A DNA stretch of 64,000 bases from Marinobacter sp. SS5-14b (GCF_030541005.1 NZ_JASSVM010000001.1:496001-560000), one strand, 5' to 3'; shown: positions 9,372-19,387, numbered from the stretch's first letter. A program made the numbers and translations. The notes: generated by a model from the letters alone, not told the origin.

Positions 9372-10061
9372 GTGGAATCGGAACTTTCAGTCTGGCATCT
9401 GATTGCGAACGCAGGGATTCTGGTGCAGCTGGTGATGTTGTTGCTGGTGCTGGCATCCGTCGTGTCCTGGGCATTGATTTTTCAGCGCGTTCAGGTGTAC
9501 CGAAAGGCCAAACAAGCGCAGCTGACGTTCGAAGAACGGTTTTGGTCGGGCATGGATCTGGGCCAGCTGTATAAAGAAGTGAATGCCAATCCCACGCCGT
9601 TTTCAGGTATGGAGGCCGTATTCCGGGCCGGTTTCAAGGAGTTTTCACGCTTGCGCCAGCAAAGCCGGGATGCCGATGCCGTGATGGAGGGAGCCCAGCG
9701 TGCCATGCGGGTTGCTTTCTCCCGTGAGCAGGAGCGCCTCGATATGCATTTGCCGTTTCTGGCGACGGTCGGTTCCACAAGCCCTTATGTCGGTCTGTTC
9801 GGAACGGTATGGGGCATCATGAACTCGTTCCGGGGGCTTGCTCAAGTGCAGCAAGCGACGCTGGCGACCGTCGCGCCGGGCATATCCGAGGCTTTGATTG
9901 CCACTGCCATGGGTCTGTTTGCGGCGATCCCAGCGGTAATCGCCTACAACCGGTTCTCGACCATGTCGGATGCACTGCTGAAAAACTACGAAACCTTCGC
10001 TGAGGAATTCTCCAGCATTCTCCACCGCCGTGTGCATAACTCAGATCAGGCCGGTGTGTAA
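9372..10061 (+). CDS. tolQ: Tol-Pal system proton channel subunit TolQ
   Basis: 229-residue MotA/TolQ/ExbB protein in the inner membrane. One transmembrane helix lies near residues 15-35 (VQLVMLLLVLASVVSWALIF) and two more near 130-150 and 165-190 (GTVWGIMNSF, ALIATAMGLFAAIPAVIAYN). With TolR it forms the channel that uses the proton motive force to drive TolA. The start is GTG with GGGAG upstream. tolR follows after 31 bases. Confidence 0.95.
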   Translation: MESELSVWHLIANAGILVQLVMLLLVLASVVSWALIFQRVQVYRKAKQAQLTFEERFWSGMDLGQLYKEVNANPTPFSGMEAVFRAGFKEFSRLRQQSRDADAVMEGAQRAMRVAFSREQERLDMHLPFLATVGSTSPYVGLFGTVWGIMNSFRGLAQVQQATLATVAPGISEALIATAMGLFAAIPAVIAYNRFSTMSDALLKNYETFAEEFSSILHRRVHNSDQAGV

Positions 10062-10092
10062 TGCTGTTTAAGGTAAACGGGAGTGTAGCCAT

Positions 10093-10539
10093 ATGAAAGG
10101 CATGGGAATGATGCCCGAGCACCGGCGCAAGCCGATGTCAGAGATTAACGTGGTGCCTTACATCGATGTGATGCTGGTGCTGCTGGTTATCTTCATGGTG
10201 ACGGCTCCGATGCTGACCCAGGGGGTAAAAGTAGATTTGCCGGAAACCACATCCGAGCCGATTCAGCAGGACAAAGACGTTGAGTCGATCACCGTGTCCG
10301 TTGACAGCAATGGCGCTTATTACCTCGAAGTGGGTGAGAACAGCAGTGACCCGATGGCCCTTGAAGATGTGCGTGAGCAGGTTGCGAAAATTCTTTCCCA
10401 GCGAACAAACAGTGAAGTGCTGGTTCGGGGAGATGAGTTTGTTGATTACGGTGTGATGGTGCGGTTGATGGCCGAATTGCAGGCGGCCGGAGCGTCAGGC
10501 ATTGGCCTGATTACCGACGCGCCTCAGGATCGGCCTTAA
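10093..10539 (+). CDS. tolR: Tol-Pal system protein TolR
   Basis: 148-residue ExbD/TolR protein with one N-terminal transmembrane helix (about 20-40, INVVPYIDVMLVLLVIFMV) that carries the essential membrane Asp, followed by a periplasmic domain. It completes the TolQR motor. ATG at 10093 is followed by further in-frame ATGs (MKGMGMM), any of which could serve; the first is used here. tolA begins 18 bases later. Confidence 0.95.
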   Translation: MKGMGMMPEHRRKPMSEINVVPYIDVMLVLLVIFMVTAPMLTQGVKVDLPETTSEPIQQDKDVESITVSVDSNGAYYLEVGENSSDPMALEDVREQVAKILSQRTNSEVLVRGDEFVDYGVMVRLMAELQAAGASGIGLITDAPQDRP

Positions 10540-10557
10540 CAGGGTGGCTATATTGTT

Positions 10558-11595
10558 GTGAAGGGTCATGAGCGGGACACCATAAGTACGGATAACGCGC
10601 CTCTGAAGTCGCCCGTGGTGCTGTCGGTAGCGCTGCATCTGCTGATCGTGGTCTTTGCGCTTGCGGGCTGGTCCTGGACTAACCCCGTGCAGGAGCCTGA
10701 GCCCAGAAGTATCTCCGCACGGCTGATCAGCCCGGAGCCAAAGCCAAGCCCGGTGGTCGACGACCAGGATCAGCGACGTAAAGACCAGGAGCGGCGTGAG
10801 CTGGAAGAAAAGCAACGCCAGCAGGCTGAAGCGGAGCGTAAGCGCGAGCAGGAAGCGGAAGCGCGCCGGCAGGCAGAAGAAAAGGTGAAGGAACAGGCCA
10901 GGCAACAGGAGCAGGAGCGGAAGCGCCAGGAAGCTCAGGCTCGGGAGCTGGCAGAAAAACAGGCTCGCGAGAAAGAGGCTGCCCGCAAGAAAGCGGAGGC
11001 CGAAGCAAAAGAACGAGAGCGCCAGAAGGCAGAGCAGGAACGGCAGCGGCAGGAAGTAGCCAAGCGGAAGGCCGCAGAAGAAAAACGGCGCCAGGAAGAA
11101 CAGCGGCGCAAGGAAGAAGCTGAGCGCCAGCGTAAAGAGGAAGAAGCCCGAAGAGAGGCGGAGCGCAAGCGTCAGGAAGCAGAGCGCCGTTTGAGAGAGC
11201 AACAGCTCGATGCGTTGGCGGACCAGGCCCTCAAGGCCCAGGAGGCTGAGGCTCGGGAGCGCCGTGAGGCAGAGGCTGCCAGGGCGAGAGAAGCGCAGAT
11301 GCTGAGCGAAAGCGAAAAATACCAGGCGCTGATTCGGGAGCGGCTTAGCCAAGCCTGGTATCCGCCTTCATCGGCAACCGAGAACATGACTGCCCGGTTA
11401 CAGATTACGCTGCTGCCAACCGGGGAACTGGCCAGCGTAACGCTGGTCGGTAGCAGCGGCAATACAGCGTTTGATAACTCGGCGCTGGGTGCTGTGCGTT
11501 CATTGAACCGCTACCCTGTGCCAGATAGCCGGGATACGTTTGAACGTTACTTCCGGCAGTTTACGATTGAATTCAATCCGCAACGGCTGCGGTGA
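10558..11595 (+). CDS. tolA: cell envelope integrity protein TolA
   Basis: 345-residue energy transducer spanning the periplasm. An inner-membrane anchor (about 18-40, [21 protein letters not shown]) is followed by a long, extremely charged helix rich in Glu, Arg, Lys, Gln and Ala (about 60-240) and a C-terminal TonB-like domain ([16 protein letters not shown] onward) that contacts TolB and Pal. The start is GTG. The coding strand of the helix is very purine-rich, so antisense frames there are spurious. Its stop overlaps the tolB start. Confidence 0.93.
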   Translation: MKGHERDTISTDNAPLKSPVVLSVALHLLIVVFALAGWSWTNPVQEPEPRSISARLISPEPKPSPVVDDQDQRRKDQERRELEEKQRQQAEAERKREQEAEARRQAEEKVKEQARQQEQERKRQEAQARELAEKQAREKEAARKKAEAEAKERERQKAEQERQRQEVAKRKAAEEKRRQEEQRRKEEAERQRKEEEARREAERKRQEAERRLREQQLDALADQALKAQEAEARERREAEAARAREAQMLSESEKYQALIRERLSQAWYPPSSATENMTARLQITLLPTGELASVTLVGSSGNTAFDNSALGAVRSLNRYPVPDSRDTFERYFRQFTIEFNPQRLR

Positions 11596-12932
11596 GGCTG
11601 ACAATGGGTATGTCCAGATCAATGAGTGTGGGTAAGTCAACTCGGAACATGGCGCTGTTCAGCTGGCTGATGGTTATGCTGCTGGTGGCATCAACCGCCA
11701 GGGCAGAGCTGCTGATCAGAATCACCGAAGGAGCCGATGCGGCCATTCCCATCGCGGTGGTTCCATTTGCTGAAAGCGGTGCCATGCCCGCGGGCGATAA
11801 AGTGAGCAGCGTGGTGCAAGCGGACTTGACGATGAGCGGCGAATTCCGGCCCCTTGAACCTTCGAAGATGCTGAGCCTGCCGTCCAAACGTTCGGAAGTC
11901 TATTTCCGGGACTGGCGCCTGCTGGGTCAGCGTTATGTTCTCGTCGGCGAGCTGACGCGTAACGGCGAACGTATTCAGGCCCGCTACGAACTGTTCGACG
12001 TGAACCGCGAACAGAGGATTCTGGGGGAAACCGCAGGTGCTTCTGTCAGCGGTATCCGCTCCCTTGCGCATCACATCAGTGACCGGGTCTATGAAGCCAT
12101 AACCGGGGAACCTGGCGTGTTCTCGACAAAGCTCGCGTACATAACACTGGCCATTAACGGTAATGAAAGCGTTTATCGGCTTCAGGTGAGTGATATTGAC
12201 GGCCAGCGCTCGAAAGTCCGCCTGGAAAGCCGTGAGCCCATCCTTTCTCCGGCCTGGTCGCCGGATGGGAAGAAGCTGGCCTATGTGTCGTTTGAGACAG
12301 GAAAGCCCGTTATTTTTGTGCATGAGTTGGCGACTGGAGAGCGAACCAAAGTAGCCGACTTCCCGGGCCTTAACTCCGCCCCGGCCTGGTCTCCGGATGG
12401 CCAGTCTTTGCTGATGACATTGTCCAGAGATGGCAATGCAGAGATCTACCAGATGAATCTGGCTAGCGGGAACACGACCAAACTGACAAATCATTGGGCC
12501 ATCGATACTGAGGCGGCGTGGGATCATGCGGGCAGGGGCGTGTTTTTTACCTCCGACCGGTCAGGTGGCCCGCAGATCTACCACATGGAGCGCCCCGGGG
12601 CAGAGCCGAGGAGGATCACCTTTGGCAGTCGCTACAATGCCCGGGCGCGCCCGGATTCCAAAGGTGAATACGTTTACTACGTGCACCAGCGGGAGAGCAC
12701 GTTTCACATTGCCCGCAGAAACCTGAAAACCGACGAAGAGACCATTATCACTCGTACCGGGTCGGATGAGTCTCCAAGCGTGTCACCGAATGGCCGCATG
12801 CTGATTTACGCGACCCAGCAGGGTGGCAAAGGTGTGCTCACCGTTGTTTCAGCTGACGGTGGGGCAGCCTATAGCCTGCCTGCATCGGAAGGTGAGGTAA
12901 GAGAGCCGGCGTGGGGGCCGATCAGTCGCTGA
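11592..12932 (+). CDS. tolB: Tol-Pal system beta-propeller protein TolB
   Basis: 446-residue periplasmic protein with a signal peptide (hydrophobic core [14 protein letters not shown], cleavage after STARA), an N-terminal alpha/beta domain and a C-terminal beta-propeller with repeated WSPDGK/YVS blades. It binds Pal and TolA and links the outer membrane to the TolQR motor. The GTG at 11592 overlaps the tolA TGA; ATG at 11604 is an alternative start. Confidence 0.93.
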   Translation: MRLTMGMSRSMSVGKSTRNMALFSWLMVMLLVASTARAELLIRITEGADAAIPIAVVPFAESGAMPAGDKVSSVVQADLTMSGEFRPLEPSKMLSLPSKRSEVYFRDWRLLGQRYVLVGELTRNGERIQARYELFDVNREQRILGETAGASVSGIRSLAHHISDRVYEAITGEPGVFSTKLAYITLAINGNESVYRLQVSDIDGQRSKVRLESREPILSPAWSPDGKKLAYVSFETGKPVIFVHELATGERTKVADFPGLNSAPAWSPDGQSLLMTLSRDGNAEIYQMNLASGNTTKLTNHWAIDTEAAWDHAGRGVFFTSDRSGGPQIYHMERPGAEPRRITFGSRYNARARPDSKGEYVYYVHQRESTFHIARRNLKTDEETIITRTGSDESPSVSPNGRMLIYATQQGGKGVLTVVSADGGAAYSLPASEGEVREPAWGPISR

Positions 12933-12981
12933 CCACCCCGTTAAAATTGGAAAGCCAACATCGCAAAGAAGGAAGTGAGTT

Positions 12982-13551
12982 ATGAAAGTGTCTGCACAAA
13001 ACAAAGTATTCGCCATGCTGTTGTCGTTTGGCCTGGTTGCCGGTTGTAGCTCCACCGGTGAAACGATGGATGACGGCAGCTACGGTTCAGACGTTGCGGC
13101 GATTGACCAGGAAGGCGGCTCTACCGTGTATGGCGGAGCCGAGGGCGATGGTGTGTCTTCATCCTCTTTGAGTGACGAAGAGCGCCAGGAAGCCCGCGCA
13201 CAGGCCGAGCAGGAAGCGCTGCGCAACATCACCACCTTCTACTTTGATTTCGATACCTCTGAAATCAAACAGGATGCCCGCGATGTTCTGGTCGCTCATG
13301 CCCGATACCTCGCCAGCAACCCGCGTCAACAGGTTCGCCTGGAAGGCCATGCGGATGAGCGTGGTTCCAAGGAATACAACCTTGCTCTGGGTGAACGCCG
13401 CGCCAACGCAGTTGAGCGGTTCCTGGTGGTGAATGGTGCTTCCCGTGGCCAGATTGAAACCGTAAGCTATGGTGAAGAGAAGCCAGTTGTGCGTGGCTCC
13501 AGTGAAAGTGCCTGGGCGCAGAATCGCCGCGTTGAACTGATTTTCCAGTAA
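12982..13551 (+). CDS. pal: peptidoglycan-associated lipoprotein Pal
   Basis: 189-residue outer-membrane lipoprotein. The lipobox LVAGC is near residue 20, so Cys would be lipidated. The C-terminal OmpA-like peptidoglycan-binding domain includes FYFDFDTSEIK and the motif LEGHADERGSKEYNLALGERRA. It anchors the outer membrane to peptidoglycan and is the terminal partner of the Tol machinery. A linker rich in Gly, Ser and acidic residues separates the two parts. Confidence 0.95.
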   Translation: MKVSAQNKVFAMLLSFGLVAGCSSTGETMDDGSYGSDVAAIDQEGGSTVYGGAEGDGVSSSSLSDEERQEARAQAEQEALRNITTFYFDFDTSEIKQDARDVLVAHARYLASNPRQQVRLEGHADERGSKEYNLALGERRANAVERFLVVNGASRGQIETVSYGEEKPVVRGSSESAWAQNRRVELIFQ

Positions 13552-13576
13552 TCCAAGCCAATAACCGGACCTTCCC

Positions 13577-14347
13577 ATGAGAAAGCAACTCATGGCGGCC
13601 GTGCTGATCCCGCTGGGCCTTGGCCTGGCGGGTGTTGCTTCTGCACAGTCGTCTACCCCCGCATTCCAGAACAATGCTTCAGAAGCCCAACGCAAAGCCG
13701 GTAACAATCAGGCAACGGCAGAATTGTTTTACATGATTCAGCAGCTTCAGAGTGATGTGCGGCGGCTTCAGGGCAGAGTGGAAGAGCAGCAGCACGAAAT
13801 TGGCAGGCTGCAGCAGCAGGGCAGGGATCGCTACGTAGACCTGGACCAGCGCATTCTGGACTTGTCTAAGGCGCTTGCAGAACAGAAGTCAGCACCTCCC
13901 GCAGGTAGTGGCTCTGTCGCGGCAGGTGCCTCGGGAAAGCCGGTGGCTGCTCGGGATTACCGTGCTCCGGAGCCGAAAGAGCAGCAGGCCTATAATGAGA
14001 TTATTGACCTGATCCGGAACAAAAAAGATTACGACACGGCCATCACGCGCCTGTATGAGTTTGTTGATCAGTATCCTGAAGGTGATCTGACGGTGAACGC
14101 CTACTACTGGCTTGGTGAGGTATACCTGGCCAAACCGCAGCTTGAGCAGGCAAAGCAGGCATTTACCATTGTTGCTACTCGCTATGCGGATCATCGCAAA
14201 GCGGCGGATGCCGTCTATAAACTTGGGGTGACCCTGGACCGGCTGGGTGAAAAAGAGGACGCCAGGAAGCGAATGCAGGCTGTCGTCGACAACTATCCGG
14301 ATTCCGGTGCCGCGGAGCTAGCCCGTAAGTTTCTTGGGGCTTCGTGA
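13577..14347 (+). CDS. cpoB: cell division coordinator CpoB (YbgF)
   Basis: 256-residue periplasmic protein with a signal peptide ending at ASA, a coiled-coil trimerisation segment (about 45-100, QQLQSDVRRLQGRVEEQQHEI) and three to four tetratricopeptide repeats in the C-terminal half (ITRLYEFVDQYPEGDLTVNAYYWLGEVYL). It coordinates peptidoglycan synthesis with outer-membrane constriction through TolA. Last gene of the tol-pal operon; the tRNA-Lys pair follows. Confidence 0.92.
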   Translation: MRKQLMAAVLIPLGLGLAGVASAQSSTPAFQNNASEAQRKAGNNQATAELFYMIQQLQSDVRRLQGRVEEQQHEIGRLQQQGRDRYVDLDQRILDLSKALAEQKSAPPAGSGSVAAGASGKPVAARDYRAPEPKEQQAYNEIIDLIRNKKDYDTAITRLYEFVDQYPEGDLTVNAYYWLGEVYLAKPQLEQAKQAFTIVATRYADHRKAADAVYKLGVTLDRLGEKEDARKRMQAVVDNYPDSGAAELARKFLGAS

Positions 14348-14424
14348 GGTTGTTCACATAATCACCGGGTTGAACGCGGCGTGAACAGTCGTTGAAAAAA
14401 ACCGAAGAATCCCGAAAAAAGGGG

Positions 14425-14452
14425 TTGATCAGCAAAAAAATATCAGTAATAT
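14425..14452 (+). promoter_or_regulatory. candidate promoter of the tRNA-Lys pair
   Basis: TTGATC (14425-14430) and TAATAT (14447-14452) are separated by 16 bases, with a GC-rich discriminator (GTGCGCC) before the first tRNA at 14466. Layout and discriminator fit a stable-RNA promoter. Confidence 0.6.
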
Positions 14453-14465
14453 GTGCGCCTCGTTT

Positions 14466-14541
14466 GGGTCGTTAGCTCAGTTGGTAGAGCAGTTGGCTTT
14501 TAACCAATTGGTCGAAGGTTCGAATCCTTCACGACCCACCA
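14466..14541 (+). tRNA. tRNA-Lys(UUU), first copy
   Basis: 76 bases including an encoded CCA end. The acceptor stem GGGTCGT pairs with ACGACCC, the D-loop contains AGTTGGTAGA, the anticodon loop reads CTTTTAA with anticodon TTT, and the T-loop is GGTTCGAATCC. Identical to the second copy 62 bases downstream. Confidence 0.97.
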
Positions 14542-14603
14542 AATTCAGAGCGTCGGGATAAGTCCCCGGGGTTCGCCGGATGAAAAGCCGGCATACCAGT
14601 TAT

Positions 14604-14679
14604 GGGTCGTTAGCTCAGTTGGTAGAGCAGTTGGCTTTTAACCAATTGGTCGAAGGTTCGAATCCTTCACGACCCACCA
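14604..14679 (+). tRNA. tRNA-Lys(UUU), second copy
   Basis: Exact 76-base duplicate of the first tRNA-Lys, also with encoded CCA. The two are separated by 62 bases that differ from the flanks, so only the tRNA is duplicated. Probably cut from one transcript ending at the terminator at 14712-14740. Confidence 0.97.
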
Positions 14680-14711
14680 ACGCAGCAAAACCGGTGTACC
14701 GGGATTGCCTG

Positions 14712-14740
14712 AAAAAAGAGCCTTAGGGCTCTTTTTTTTT
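14712..14740 (+). terminator. Rho-independent terminator after the tRNA-Lys genes
   Basis: AGAGCC (14717-14722) pairs with GGCTCT (14727-14732) around a 4-base loop, followed by a run of nine Ts and preceded by six As. Confidence 0.9.
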
Positions 14741-14833
14741 GCCTGATGGCTAGCACCGTCGTGTTGCAGCTTCATGAATTCGGTGCCGGAAGTGGTATAC
14801 TTCGCGAGTCATGTCCAACTCAGAGATCCAGCG

Positions 14834-15895
14834 ATGACACGAGCGCAAGACCGTATCCTTGTTCAGGAACACCTGGCCCACGCGGCTGAGCCAAAGCCTC
14901 TGAGCGACAGTGAAAAAGCTGAGCTTGAGGCCCGCATCAAGCAGGCGCTCATCGACAAAGATGCCGTGCTGGTTGCGCATTACTATACCGATCCGGATAT
15001 CCAGCGCCTGGCTGAGGAAACCGGTGGCTGTGTGGCCGACTCCCTGGAAATGGCCCGTTTTGGAAACCAGCATTCTGCTACCACTGTTGTGGTGGCTGGC
15101 GTTCGGTTCATGGGAGAAACGGCGAAGATACTCAATCCCGAAAAGCGCGTGCTGATGCCCACGCTGGAAGCCACTTGTTCGCTGGATGTGGGCTGCCCGG
15201 CCGACGAGTTTTCAGCATTCTGTGATCAGCACCCTGAGCGCACCGTTGTGGTGTACGCCAATACGTCTGCCGCGGTTAAGGCAAGGGCAGACTGGGTAGT
15301 GACCTCAAGCTGTGCTCAGGCGATTGTCGAGAGCCTGGATGCTAAGGGCGAAAAGATTCTTTGGGCACCAGACAAGCATCTGGGCCACTACGTTCAGAAA
15401 ACCACCGGCGCCGATGTGCTCTTGTGGGATGGTTCCTGCATTGTGCATGAAGAATTCAAGTCTCGCGGCCTGGAGGATCTGAAAGCGCTTTATCCGGACG
15501 CCGCGGTGCTGGTGCACCCGGAGTCTCCGGATTCAGTGGTGGAAATGGCCGATGTGGTGGGCTCTACCTCGCAGCTCATCCATGCGGTGCAGACCCTGCC
15601 CAATGAGGCATTCATCGTGGCCACGGATAACGGCATTTTTTACAAAATGCAGCAGCTGGCACCCAATAAAACGTTGATCGAAGCACCCACGGCCGGCAAC
15701 GGCGCCACCTGCCGCAGTTGCGCACATTGCCCCTGGATGGCGATGAACGGGCTGGAAAACCTGCTGCATGTGCTTGAAGCCGGGGATCAGGAAGTGCAGG
15801 TCGATCCGACCCTCAGGGAAGATGCGCTGCGGCCGCTGCGGCGCATGCTGGATTTCACGGCCAACATGAATCTGAAAGCGGCCGGCAACGCCTGA
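14834..15895 (+). CDS. nadA: quinolinate synthase A
   Basis: 353-residue [4Fe-4S] enzyme that condenses iminoaspartate with dihydroxyacetone phosphate to quinolinate in de novo NAD synthesis. Cluster ligands match E. coli positions: Cys115 ([10 protein letters not shown]), Cys202 ([11 protein letters not shown]) and Cys299 ([10 protein letters not shown]). The ATG at 14834 gives MTRAQDRIL and a normal length; a frame opening at 14774 would add 20 unsupported residues. It converges on bepA, 19 bases apart. Confidence 0.94.
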   Translation: MTRAQDRILVQEHLAHAAEPKPLSDSEKAELEARIKQALIDKDAVLVAHYYTDPDIQRLAEETGGCVADSLEMARFGNQHSATTVVVAGVRFMGETAKILNPEKRVLMPTLEATCSLDVGCPADEFSAFCDQHPERTVVVYANTSAAVKARADWVVTSSCAQAIVESLDAKGEKILWAPDKHLGHYVQKTTGADVLLWDGSCIVHEEFKSRGLEDLKALYPDAAVLVHPESPDSVVEMADVVGSTSQLIHAVQTLPNEAFIVATDNGIFYKMQQLAPNKTLIEAPTAGNGATCRSCAHCPWMAMNGLENLLHVLEAGDQEVQVDPTLREDALRPLRRMLDFTANMNLKAAGNA

Positions 15896-15914
15896 TCCGA
15901 TCAGGCGGCTCGCT

Positions 15915-17387
15915 TCAAGGTCTGTTGGCGTCCTGAATGCGGCTGGCGATATCGCCCAGCCGCTCATTCACCACCTGTCTTTCAGTCGAACCCGCCGGTA
16001 ACTTTTCCTGAGCCTGGCGCAGTTGCCGCTGGGCTGACCGAAAGTCCCCCATGAGCACCTCATATTCCGCCCGGGCCCGATGTACACCCACGATGTTTCT
16101 GGCCATGCCCTCAGCTTCGGCAAGGCGCAGCCAGATCTGATCCCCGGTCGGGCGCTGTCGAGCCAGATCCTTTAGGTAAGAGGCCGCCGCAGCGCCGTTG
16201 CCGTCGGCTATTTCGATGCCCGCCAACGCCCAGGTGATCGGATAGTTGCCGGGATTTCTTGCCAGAGCCTGCTTGAGCAATGCGCGGGCTTCGTCATATC
16301 GCTCCTGGTCTGAAAGGACTTCGGCCAGAGTTACCTGAAAGGTAATTCTGCCGGGGTTTGTGTCCAGCAGGTCGGCCAGTATCTTTTCGGCAGCGCTGAA
16401 CTGGCGATTCTCCTGGTAAGCAACCGCAAGGCCATAGCGAATGGCATCGTTGCGCTTTGCGTCTTCCTGATTTAGGTAGGATTCGAACACGTCCACCGCG
16501 GCACTGGGCGACTTTGCGTAGTGAACCTGCAACCGGCTTCGAATCAGGTGATATTCCTGGCCGTCCGGAATTCGTTCGCCGGGATACTGTTCGGCACGGT
16601 TAAGGGTGTCTGCTACGCGACTTTGGGTCAGAGGGTGCGTGGATAGGTATTCTGGCATCTGGTTACCTTGGAGGCGGTTCTGGCGCATCATGATTTCGAA
16701 CATCTCAGGCATGCCTCTTGGGTCCATGCCTGCGCTGGCCAGAATGTCCATGCCGACCCGGTCTGCTTCCTGTTCATGGGCGCGGCTGTACGCCAGCATG
16801 TTCTGGACGGCCATTGCCTGGGTGCCGGCGATGGCGGCAATGCCCACATCGGACTGGGTGACAGCCGACAACACGATGCCGGCAATCATGCCGGCCAGTG
16901 TTAACGGGGCGCTGGTTTCCTGCTGTTCCATGCGGCGTGCAAAGTGGCGCTGGCTGAGGTGGGCAAGTTCGTGTGCCAGTACTGAAGCAAACTGCTGTTC
17001 TGTGGTTGCACTTAGAAACAGCCCGCCGTTCACACCCACCACGCCGCCGGGAACGGCGAAGGCATTCAGGGCCGGGCTATCAATCAGCACAAGGCTGAGG
17101 TTGCGGTTATCCAGTGGGGCCGACGGGACCAGCTTGTAGATCATGGCGCTGAGGTAGTCATACACCAGTGGGTCTTGTATTTGTGGCGCAGAGCGGCGGA
17201 TGGAGGTCATCACCTGTTGCCCTATGTCGGCCTCCTGCTGGCCGGAGATCAATCCGCCGCTGCCGCCTATGCTGGGTAAGCTGGACGGTTGAGCGCTCAA
17301 TATGGGTGAGACGGTCAACATGACAGCCACAAGCGCAACGCTGAAGATAGAGCCTGGCCCGATGCGGAATTTGAAAAATGGCTTCAT
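15915..17387 (-). CDS. bepA: periplasmic M48 metalloprotease with TPR repeats, BepA-like
   Basis: 490-residue secreted protease and chaperone. A signal peptide (hydrophobic core IFSVALVAVMLTV, cleavage near LSAQ) precedes an M48 zinc domain with HELAH at 139-143 and the third-ligand segment EQEADRVG. The C-terminal half is tetratricopeptide repeats. In E. coli, BepA assists or degrades LptD and Bam substrates at the outer membrane. ATG at 17387 was chosen because the signal peptide starts there; the frame extends 14 codons further. Divergent from the tusA-like gene. Confidence 0.88.
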   Translation of the reverse strand: MKPFFKFRIGPGSIFSVALVAVMLTVSPILSAQPSSLPSIGGSGGLISGQQEADIGQQVMTSIRRSAPQIQDPLVYDYLSAMIYKLVPSAPLDNRNLSLVLIDSPALNAFAVPGGVVGVNGGLFLSATTEQQFASVLAHELAHLSQRHFARRMEQQETSAPLTLAGMIAGIVLSAVTQSDVGIAAIAGTQAMAVQNMLAYSRAHEQEADRVGMDILASAGMDPRGMPEMFEIMMRQNRLQGNQMPEYLSTHPLTQSRVADTLNRAEQYPGERIPDGQEYHLIRSRLQVHYAKSPSAAVDVFESYLNQEDAKRNDAIRYGLAVAYQENRQFSAAEKILADLLDTNPGRITFQVTLAEVLSDQERYDEARALLKQALARNPGNYPITWALAGIEIADGNGAAAASYLKDLARQRPTGDQIWLRLAEAEGMARNIVGVHRARAEYEVLMGDFRSAQRQLRQAQEKLPAGSTERQVVNERLGDIASRIQDANRP

Positions 17388-17508
17388 GGAATCTGATAAT
17401 GCCTCGATGTCAGGTTGCCGTATTACCAACTCTTGAGATGCAATAGAGTAACACCCTCGGCATAATGCCTGCCGGTTACTGAATGAATATTAATGGTGTG
17501 TACTCAAT

Positions 17509-17736
17509 ATGGCTGACCGAACCCTCAATGCAAGCGGGCTGCGCTGCCCGATGCCGCTGCTGAAAACCAAGCTCGAGCTCAATGGCATGTCTGCCGGCCA
17601 GCAGTTGGAGGTTATTGCAACGGATGCCGGCTCAGCTCGGGACATTCCAGCCTATATAAAATTATCCGCGCACGAACTTTTAAGCCACACGGAAGATAAC
17701 GGCGAGTACCGGTTCGTGATAAAGTGCGGCGGATAA
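17509..17736 (+). CDS. TusA/SirA-family sulfur carrier protein
   Basis: 75-residue protein with the family signature GLRCPMPLLK; Cys13 would carry the persulfide. The neighbourhood (bepA before, perM-type and bcp after) is the same as that of PA1006 in Pseudomonas aeruginosa, a TusA-like protein linked to molybdenum cofactor use and nitrate respiration, rather than that of the tRNA-thiolation TusA. Orthology with PA1006 is inferred from context. The perM-like gene starts 15 bases downstream, so they are probably co-transcribed. Confidence 0.85.
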   Translation: MADRTLNASGLRCPMPLLKTKLELNGMSAGQQLEVIATDAGSARDIPAYIKLSAHELLSHTEDNGEYRFVIKCGG

Positions 17737-17751
17737 TTTCCGGAGTCGTTC

Positions 17752-18828
17752 ATGGTCAGAATTTTACGTGGTCTTGCCAATAAGTATTTCTCAGATGAAG
17801 AAGCAATCATCCTTTTTCTGATTCTGGTGACTGGCACCGTCTTCATTATCTGGTTCGGGGCGATGCTGGCACCGGCCATTGCATCACTGATTGTTGCTTT
17901 TATTTTGCAGGGGCTGGTTTCCAAGCTCAGTAAAATGGGGGTTCCGGAGACGGTGGCCGTTATCGGCGTCTTTCTGGTGTTTCTGGGTATTTTGATTGGC
18001 TTCATATTTGGCTTGTTGCCGCTGGTGTGGACTCAGGTGACGACACTCGCCGGTGAAACGCCTCGTATCATCCGCGAGCTGCAGTCCTACCTGGAGCTGT
18101 TGCCCAACGAATATCCTCACCTGATTTCTGCCGAGGCCGTCGGCACCATTTATCAGCAGGTCTCTGCCGAGGTTGCACACCTGACGCAGTGGCTGGTGTC
18201 GTTCTCGTTATCCAGTATCCCGGATCTTGTCGCCTTGCTGATCTATATGGTTCTGGTGCCGATTCTGGTGTTTTTCTTTCTCAAGGACCGCCAGGTGTTG
18301 GTGAGCTCATTTGCCCGCCTGTTGCCGCCGCAGCGCCCGATGATGCTCCGTATCTGGCACGAAGTGAATTTGCAGTGCGCGAATTACGTGCGGGGCAAGG
18401 CGGTTGAGATTCTGATTGTGGGTTCTGTTACCTACGTCGCGTTCAAGGTTCTGGGTATGCCCTATGCGGCGTTGCTGTCGCTGTTGGTTGGCCTTAGCGT
18501 GGTCATTCCCTATATTGGTGCGGCGGTTGTGACCATACCGGTTGCGGTGATTGGTTTGTTCGCTTTTGGCTGGGGTAGTCACTTTATCTGGGTGATGGTG
18601 GTTTACGGCATTATCCAGGGGCTGGATGGCAACGTGCTGGTTCCGGTGCTGTTCTCTGAGGTGAACAACCTGCACCCGGTGGCGATCATTGTGGCTGTGT
18701 TGTTCTTCGGCGGAATCTGGGGGTTGTGGGGCGTATTTTTCGCCATTCCGCTGGCCACCATGCTGAAAGCGGTGTTTGCGGCCTGGCCGGTGAAGGAGTC
18801 TGCTCCCGCCCCGGCGCAGGAAAGGTAA
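17752..18828 (+). CDS. AI-2E/PerM family membrane protein
   Basis: 358-residue inner-membrane protein with seven to eight predicted helices, for example FLILVTGTVFIIWFGAMLAP near 22-42 and paired C-terminal helices (AIIVAVLFFGGIWGLWGVFF). The LVGLSVVIPYIGAAVV segment is typical of the family. Members include autoinducer-2 exporters and Na+/H+ antiporters, so the substrate is not predictable. It converges on bcp, 17 bases apart. Confidence 0.82.
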   Translation: MVRILRGLANKYFSDEEAIILFLILVTGTVFIIWFGAMLAPAIASLIVAFILQGLVSKLSKMGVPETVAVIGVFLVFLGILIGFIFGLLPLVWTQVTTLAGETPRIIRELQSYLELLPNEYPHLISAEAVGTIYQQVSAEVAHLTQWLVSFSLSSIPDLVALLIYMVLVPILVFFFLKDRQVLVSSFARLLPPQRPMMLRIWHEVNLQCANYVRGKAVEILIVGSVTYVAFKVLGMPYAALLSLLVGLSVVIPYIGAAVVTIPVAVIGLFAFGWGSHFIWVMVVYGIIQGLDGNVLVPVLFSEVNNLHPVAIIVAVLFFGGIWGLWGVFFAIPLATMLKAVFAAWPVKESAPAPAQER

Positions 18829-18845
18829 GTCAGGCGGCGGACGGG

Positions 18846-19313
18846 TTACAGGGCTTTGACGGCATCCAGTACTTCGTCGGCGTGGCCTTTAACCTTGACA
18901 CCCCGCCACTCGGTTCGCAGCACCCCTTTTTTATCGATCAGGAAGGTGCTGCGTTCAATGCCGAGATGCTCTTTGCCGTAGAGCTTTTTGAGCTTGATGA
19001 CATCAAACAGTTTACACAGATCTTCGTCTTTGTCTGAGATCAGGTGGAACGGAAACTGGTGCTTGGCCCGAAAGTTCTCGTGGGCTTTCAGGCCATCCCG
19101 GGAGACACCGATGATTTCTGTATCAAGGGCTCGGAATTGTTCGATTCGATCGCGGAAATCCTGACCTTCAGTCGTGCAGCCCGGCGTGTTGTCTTTCGGG
19201 TAGAAGTAGATTACGACGTTTTTACCCTTCAGATCGGCGAGGGTGATAGCCTGATCACCGGTGGCCTGGGCCTGAAAATCGGGTACGGGCTGATTCAAAG
19301 CTACGGATGACAT
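18846..19313 (-). CDS. bcp: thioredoxin-dependent peroxiredoxin Bcp
   Basis: 155-residue cytoplasmic peroxiredoxin reducing hydroperoxides. The peroxidatic Cys46 is in DNTPGCTTEG. The E. coli enzyme has a second, resolving Cys five residues later; here that position is Gln51, so this is the 1-Cys-like form, with Cys117 (DLCKLF) the only other cysteine. Divergent from dapA. The Pseudomonas order has gcvR between bcp and dapA; it is absent here. Confidence 0.92.
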   Translation of the reverse strand: MSSVALNQPVPDFQAQATGDQAITLADLKGKNVVIYFYPKDNTPGCTTEGQDFRDRIEQFRALDTEIIGVSRDGLKAHENFRAKHQFPFHLISDKDEDLCKLFDVIKLKKLYGKEHLGIERSTFLIDKKGVLRTEWRGVKVKGHADEVLDAVKAL

Positions 19314-19387
19314 GACATCTCCTTTAATTCCCTTGTGTCAGTTCGAGCCCAACATTACCATATCGGTTTTATTCGGACGGAGTTTTT

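Noticed and set aside
10495..11352. 285-codon hydrophobic-looking frame antisense to tolA
   Set aside because: Its Leu/Phe-rich sequence is simply the complement of the Glu/Lys/Arg/Ala coiled coil of TolA.
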